The position numbers and the translations under genes were made by a program. From Aureobasidium sp. EXF-3400 (taxonomy: Eukaryota > Ascomycota > Dothideomycetes > Dothideales > Saccotheciaceae), in NCBI GenBank assembly GCA_024195585.1, contig SWBL01000455.1:1-32146 (forward strand): a DNA stretch of 32,146 nt, in the 5' to 3' direction. Below, in pieces: positions 29,268 through 32,146 of the stretch (the stretch's first letter is position 1; every line of letters begins with the position of its first letter). A model generated the notes under the pieces. The model saw only the letters and a list, made by a program, of their open reading frames with translations, was not told where the DNA came from and did no database searches.

Positions 29268-30539
29268 CTATCTTATTCTATCCCGTACAACCTTTGTCAT
29301 GCTTCTAAGTCCACTCTGCCTTTCCTTTTGTCCATCACAAAGGAAAAGTTTCACCACTGGCCATGCATGAATCCAACCCTTTTCCTCGTGCACGCTAACT
29401 TCAGTATTGACTTTGTTCTTCAGGAAGTCAACCAATTCGACGGTCTCGGGTGCGAATACCTCTTCAGCACCATAGATGAATAGCCAGCCTTGGCTTGGTG
29501 AAGCCCTTGCCCACCATTCCTTATCTCTGCATTTTCCAGGTGAGACCATGGGATCAGAAGCAGAAGCTTTGGAACCAACATATTGGCTACCGTAGAGATG
29601 TAAGGATTCGGCGTTGAGATAATCGCTAGGTGTATCTTTGTTCTTTGGCGAAACAATGACAGCCCAGGGGGATATCATCACAGCCAAGCCTGGTAGTTGG
29701 GTTCGTAGCTTAGGTTCCTGAGACATGTATAAGAGTAAACTGAGCATTAGTGTTGCGCCAGCCGAGTCGCCGCTGACCACTATCTTTGAAGAGTCCGAGA
29801 TTCTGGAGAGCACGTACTCGTAGCCGCGGAGAGTTTCGTGGACTTGAGTAGGATAGGTGGTTTCAGGTACCAGAGTATACTCGAGGGCGAAGAGAGCTGG
29901 GTTTTCGTAGCCAGATTCTTTGAGGATACTGACCCATGCGAGCAGAAACTCGAGGTAAAAGAAGCTGCTTCCCATTGAGAAGCCACCGCCTGAATACCAT
30001 TTAGCATAATTTCATCCACTAGAGGCATCTCAGTATCTTACCATGGCAGTAGTAAACCACAATATCAGGTTTCTTAGTTTCATCACAGATCATGTAGATT
30101 CCGTGGAGACCAGGCTCCTTGACCTCTCGCCATGGGATAGCAGATTTACGATACCCATGTCTCAACATGCGAAACCAGAAAAACGGCAAAGCAACACCTT
30201 TAGAGAAGAAGACCTTGCCAATGGTAGCAGGGATTTTGGCAAAAGCATAGCGGACGCAGCGGATGACAAAGTCTTGGAAGGGAGTGGCGTGTTGATTGAA
30301 AGCCGATTTTTGTTCTTTGGTGAAGAAGCGTTCTTTGATGAACGAGTATGGGAGTTGAACCACTACAAGTATATGTTAGTAATGCTCAAAAATTGATATT
30401 CTGGCGACTTACAAAAGAAGGGTAATGCCTTAAGAACACAAGTGATGGTTTCTATTGGACCAACTCTGATGAGCAGTTGAGGTGCAAGGAAAACGAGGAA
30501 AGCTATGCAATCCAGATAGGAGATCTGGTTGAGTATCAT
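29268..30539 (-). CDS. Membrane-anchored alpha/beta hydrolase of the hormone-sensitive-lipase family (steryl acetyl hydrolase / arylacetamide deacetylase-like)
   Basis: Three exons: 30539-30413, 30362-30042 and 29989-29268, with introns of 50 and 52 nt, giving 389 residues. An N-terminal hydrophobic segment (about 6-40) is a signal anchor. Splicing of exons 2 and 3 rebuilds the oxyanion-hole motif HGGGF (149-153), strong support for that join. The nucleophile motif GDSAG has Ser about 225; the catalytic His is in GWIHAW (about 357). The acid residue is unclear: the usual position reads YGAEEVFAPE, with Glu about 325/326 and no Asp. An N-terminal anchor plus HGGG and GDSAG is as in yeast Say1 and animal AADAC, ER enzymes facing the lumen that remove acetyl groups from sterols or xenobiotics. 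Function is by family; substrate unknown. It diverges from the RING gene. Confidence 0.82.
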
Positions 30540-31016
30540 TTTTGGTTGTATATAGGGACAAGTCAAAAGGTATGAGCGATTGGAGCATCTCGTTGGGTAA
30601 TTCTTAGGGAGCAATGATGTAGTTGATGTTCTTCAGGGTCTTCTAGATGCGGAGATGATCGTCATTGCAGGTTCGAAAAAAGTCCAGAGTTGCGTTTCGG
30701 CAACAACACTGACGGCTCTATGTCGCATATTCCAACAAAGCCGGCTCACTCAGTTCACTTAGAAGAATGGCCTATCTCCAATGTCGAGAGCAAGACGATG
30801 ATCAAGCTGTAGACGATCTTCACGTGTCAGACTCGGCAAAGTTTCCTCAGCGGGAGTAGCCGTAGCCGTAGCCGCAGTCGCAGCGTTGGTCAATCCAGAC
30901 TTGTTTCCTGACTTCACAAATCTGTTTGCATTACTATCACAACCTCTCTCACCATCTCGCCGACTCTTTCCAACGAGCCGCTTCATTTACATCGGTGCGC
31001 GCACTGATTCGGCAAC
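30540..31016. promoter_or_regulatory. Shared promoter between esterase (-) and RING gene (+)
   Basis: 477 bp between divergent starts. A short (GTAGCC)n run occurs near 30855-30872. A 75-residue minus-strand frame (30986-30759) overlaps the RING gene's leader and shows no domain, so I do not call it. No clear TATA box. Confidence 0.45.
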
Positions 31017-32146
31017 ATGGCGGCCGTTCAGGACCAAACGGCCATCGACTTTGCCAGGTCAGCTCCGATACAATTCTCGCAGCATGCGCAATTACTCACA
31101 TGCTGCTCAGCTCACTCACTCTGCCCGAAATCCCTACGAAGCTTCGATGCGCAACTTGTAGCAAGCTCGTAGTCAATGCTTTCAAGCTTCAATGCTGCGA
31201 CTCGTCCATCTGCCAGCATTGCCATGCCACACTCCCCGATTCTTGCCCAGTATGCAGCCACTCACCTCTGGATCCGGATATGTGCAAGCCCAACAAGTCT
31301 TTGCGCATGACTGTGAGAGCCTTTATCAAGGCTGAAGAGAAGAAGAAAGTTGCTGCCGCTGAGGCTGCCGCAGCTGCCGCCATCGAACAAGAGGAGGCAT
31401 CCGCGCATCAAGCAGAACAACTCGCAGAACAACCTGAGGCAGAATCTGAAATCAAGGCCGAGCCACTTGTTGAAAACGCGCAAGAAGACAATGTGGCTGA
31501 AGGTGATGCGACCGAAGGCGCTCTTGCGCCGGAAGCTACTGATCCGCTTGATCAGGTCGAAGAGGTAAGATTGTGTCAGATTGATGGTCAAAACGACATT
31601 TTGACGTGTATACAGATCTCCGAACATCCCACTGGAGGAGAGTCTGCGGAGCTGGATCAAGCCGAACAACCCACTGGAGCTGAGGAAGAAACTGTTGCAC
31701 AGTCAATTGAAGAAGCCGACCCCGAAATCGCTGAATCTGAGCAAAAGAACGGAGCTGAAGGCCAACAACAAGACCAAAACGGACAGGACGCTTCTCAGCA
31801 AAACTTTCAGAACATGGACTGGAACGCCGCTAACGGATTTAACCCTATGATGAACATGGCCAATGGATTCAACCCGATGATGGGCATGATGGGTGGGTTT
31901 CTCTATCTCTACAGTAAATTTCCATCGCGTACTAATCTGTTTATAGGCATGCCTGGAATGAACCCCATGTCCATGTTCGGCGGCTTCGGTCCCGGCGGTA
32001 TGGGCATGCAAGACATGAGTGGTATGAACATGGGAATGGGCTTTGGGGGCGGTTTCGGTGGCAATTGGAATGGACAGCAGGGAATGGGCGGAAACTTTGG
32101 CGCTGGCTATTATCCCAACGCTGGATATAATCAACCGCAAATGCAC
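31017..32146 (+). CDS. RING-finger protein of the RBBP6/Mpe1 RING type, 3' end beyond window
   Basis: Exons 31017-31057, 31111-31564, 31616-31892 and 31947 to the window edge; 324 codons are visible and the frame is still open. The RING is at about 27-62: CATC (27-30), QCCDSSICQHC (41-51) and CPVC (59-62). The double Cys followed by a Cys-x2-Cys pair, with no normal His ligand, matches RBBP6/Mpe1 RINGs, as does the following KPNKSLRMTV block. Unlike Mpe1 there is no DWNN domain or zinc knuckle before it. The middle (about 80-230) is Ala/Glu/Gln-rich, acidic and helical. From about 235 it is Asn/Met/Gly-rich (GFNPMM repeats, then GMGFGGGFGG), a low-complexity, possibly phase-separating tail. 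It is likely an E3 ubiquitin ligase, perhaps RNA-processing linked by analogy to Mpe1; this is inference. Confidence 0.78.

Noticed and set aside
30759..30986. 75-residue minus-strand frame between the esterase and RING genes
   Set aside because: Overlaps the likely leader of the RING gene, contains a simple GTAGCC run read as Ala/Thr repeats, and has no domain.
31703..32146. 147-residue minus-strand frame opposite the RING gene
   Set aside because: It is the antisense of the Asn/Met/Gly-rich exons; His/Val/Ser-rich composition is a by-product.
1..32146. CRISPR array, insertion sequence or prokaryotic operon structure
   Set aside because: Introns, 5S type and protein families are fungal; no regularly spaced identical repeats or transposase were seen.

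Overview
The window looks like nuclear DNA of a filamentous ascomycete (Pezizomycotina, perhaps Dothideomycetes; the class is a guess). The signs are many short introns (about 47-70 nt, with CTRAC/CTAAC branch sites close to the acceptor), a lone dispersed 5S rRNA gene, and proteins typical of this group: a SLMAP-type STRIPAK subunit, Mgr2/Romo1, Ubp3/USP10, Asterix, a TBC Rab-GAP, and a P450 beside a phenol-hydroxylase-like flavoprotein. Exon joins were worked out by hand from reading phase, splice signals and family motifs. No transcript evidence was available.

Left part (1-17347): the 3' part of a 5S rRNA gene; an empty 1.7 kb; the FHA/coiled-coil/tail-anchored STRIPAK protein (-); Mgr2 (+, 4 exons); an unrecognised nuclear-looking coiled-coil protein (+); a 7-exon small gene whose four middle exons are all phase-2 and multiples of three (+); a 120-bp diverged tandem duplication; a Ubp3-type deubiquitinase (-, 4 exons); the ER chaperone subunit Asterix (+, 6 exons); a tRNA-like Pol III unit (-); and a TBC Rab-GAP (-, 2 exons). 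Most of these are housekeeping genes in head-to-head pairs with short shared promoters.

Middle part (17348-24827): about 3.6 kb without a convincing gene but with repeat relics, including three diverged copies of a roughly 300-bp unit whose compared differences are mostly transitions (RIP-like) and a perfect 23-bp duplication. Then come a small protein with seven-residue repeats and a stopless 51-nt intron (-), and a six-exon cytochrome P450 (-).

Right part (24062-32146): the P450 is head-to-head with a single-exon FAD aromatic hydroxylase (+). Both have TATA-like boxes about 80 bp before their start codons, which suggests a two-gene aromatic oxidation module. After a gap with one weak mini-gene come a basic RSKS-motif protein (+), a membrane-anchored hormone-sensitive-lipase-family esterase (-, 3 exons), and a RING protein of the RBBP6/Mpe1 type (+) that runs off the right edge.

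The best second-look items are the cassette-exon gene at 7509-8488, the P450/hydroxylase pair, the degenerate tRNA-like unit, the stopless intron, and the transition-rich repeat family.
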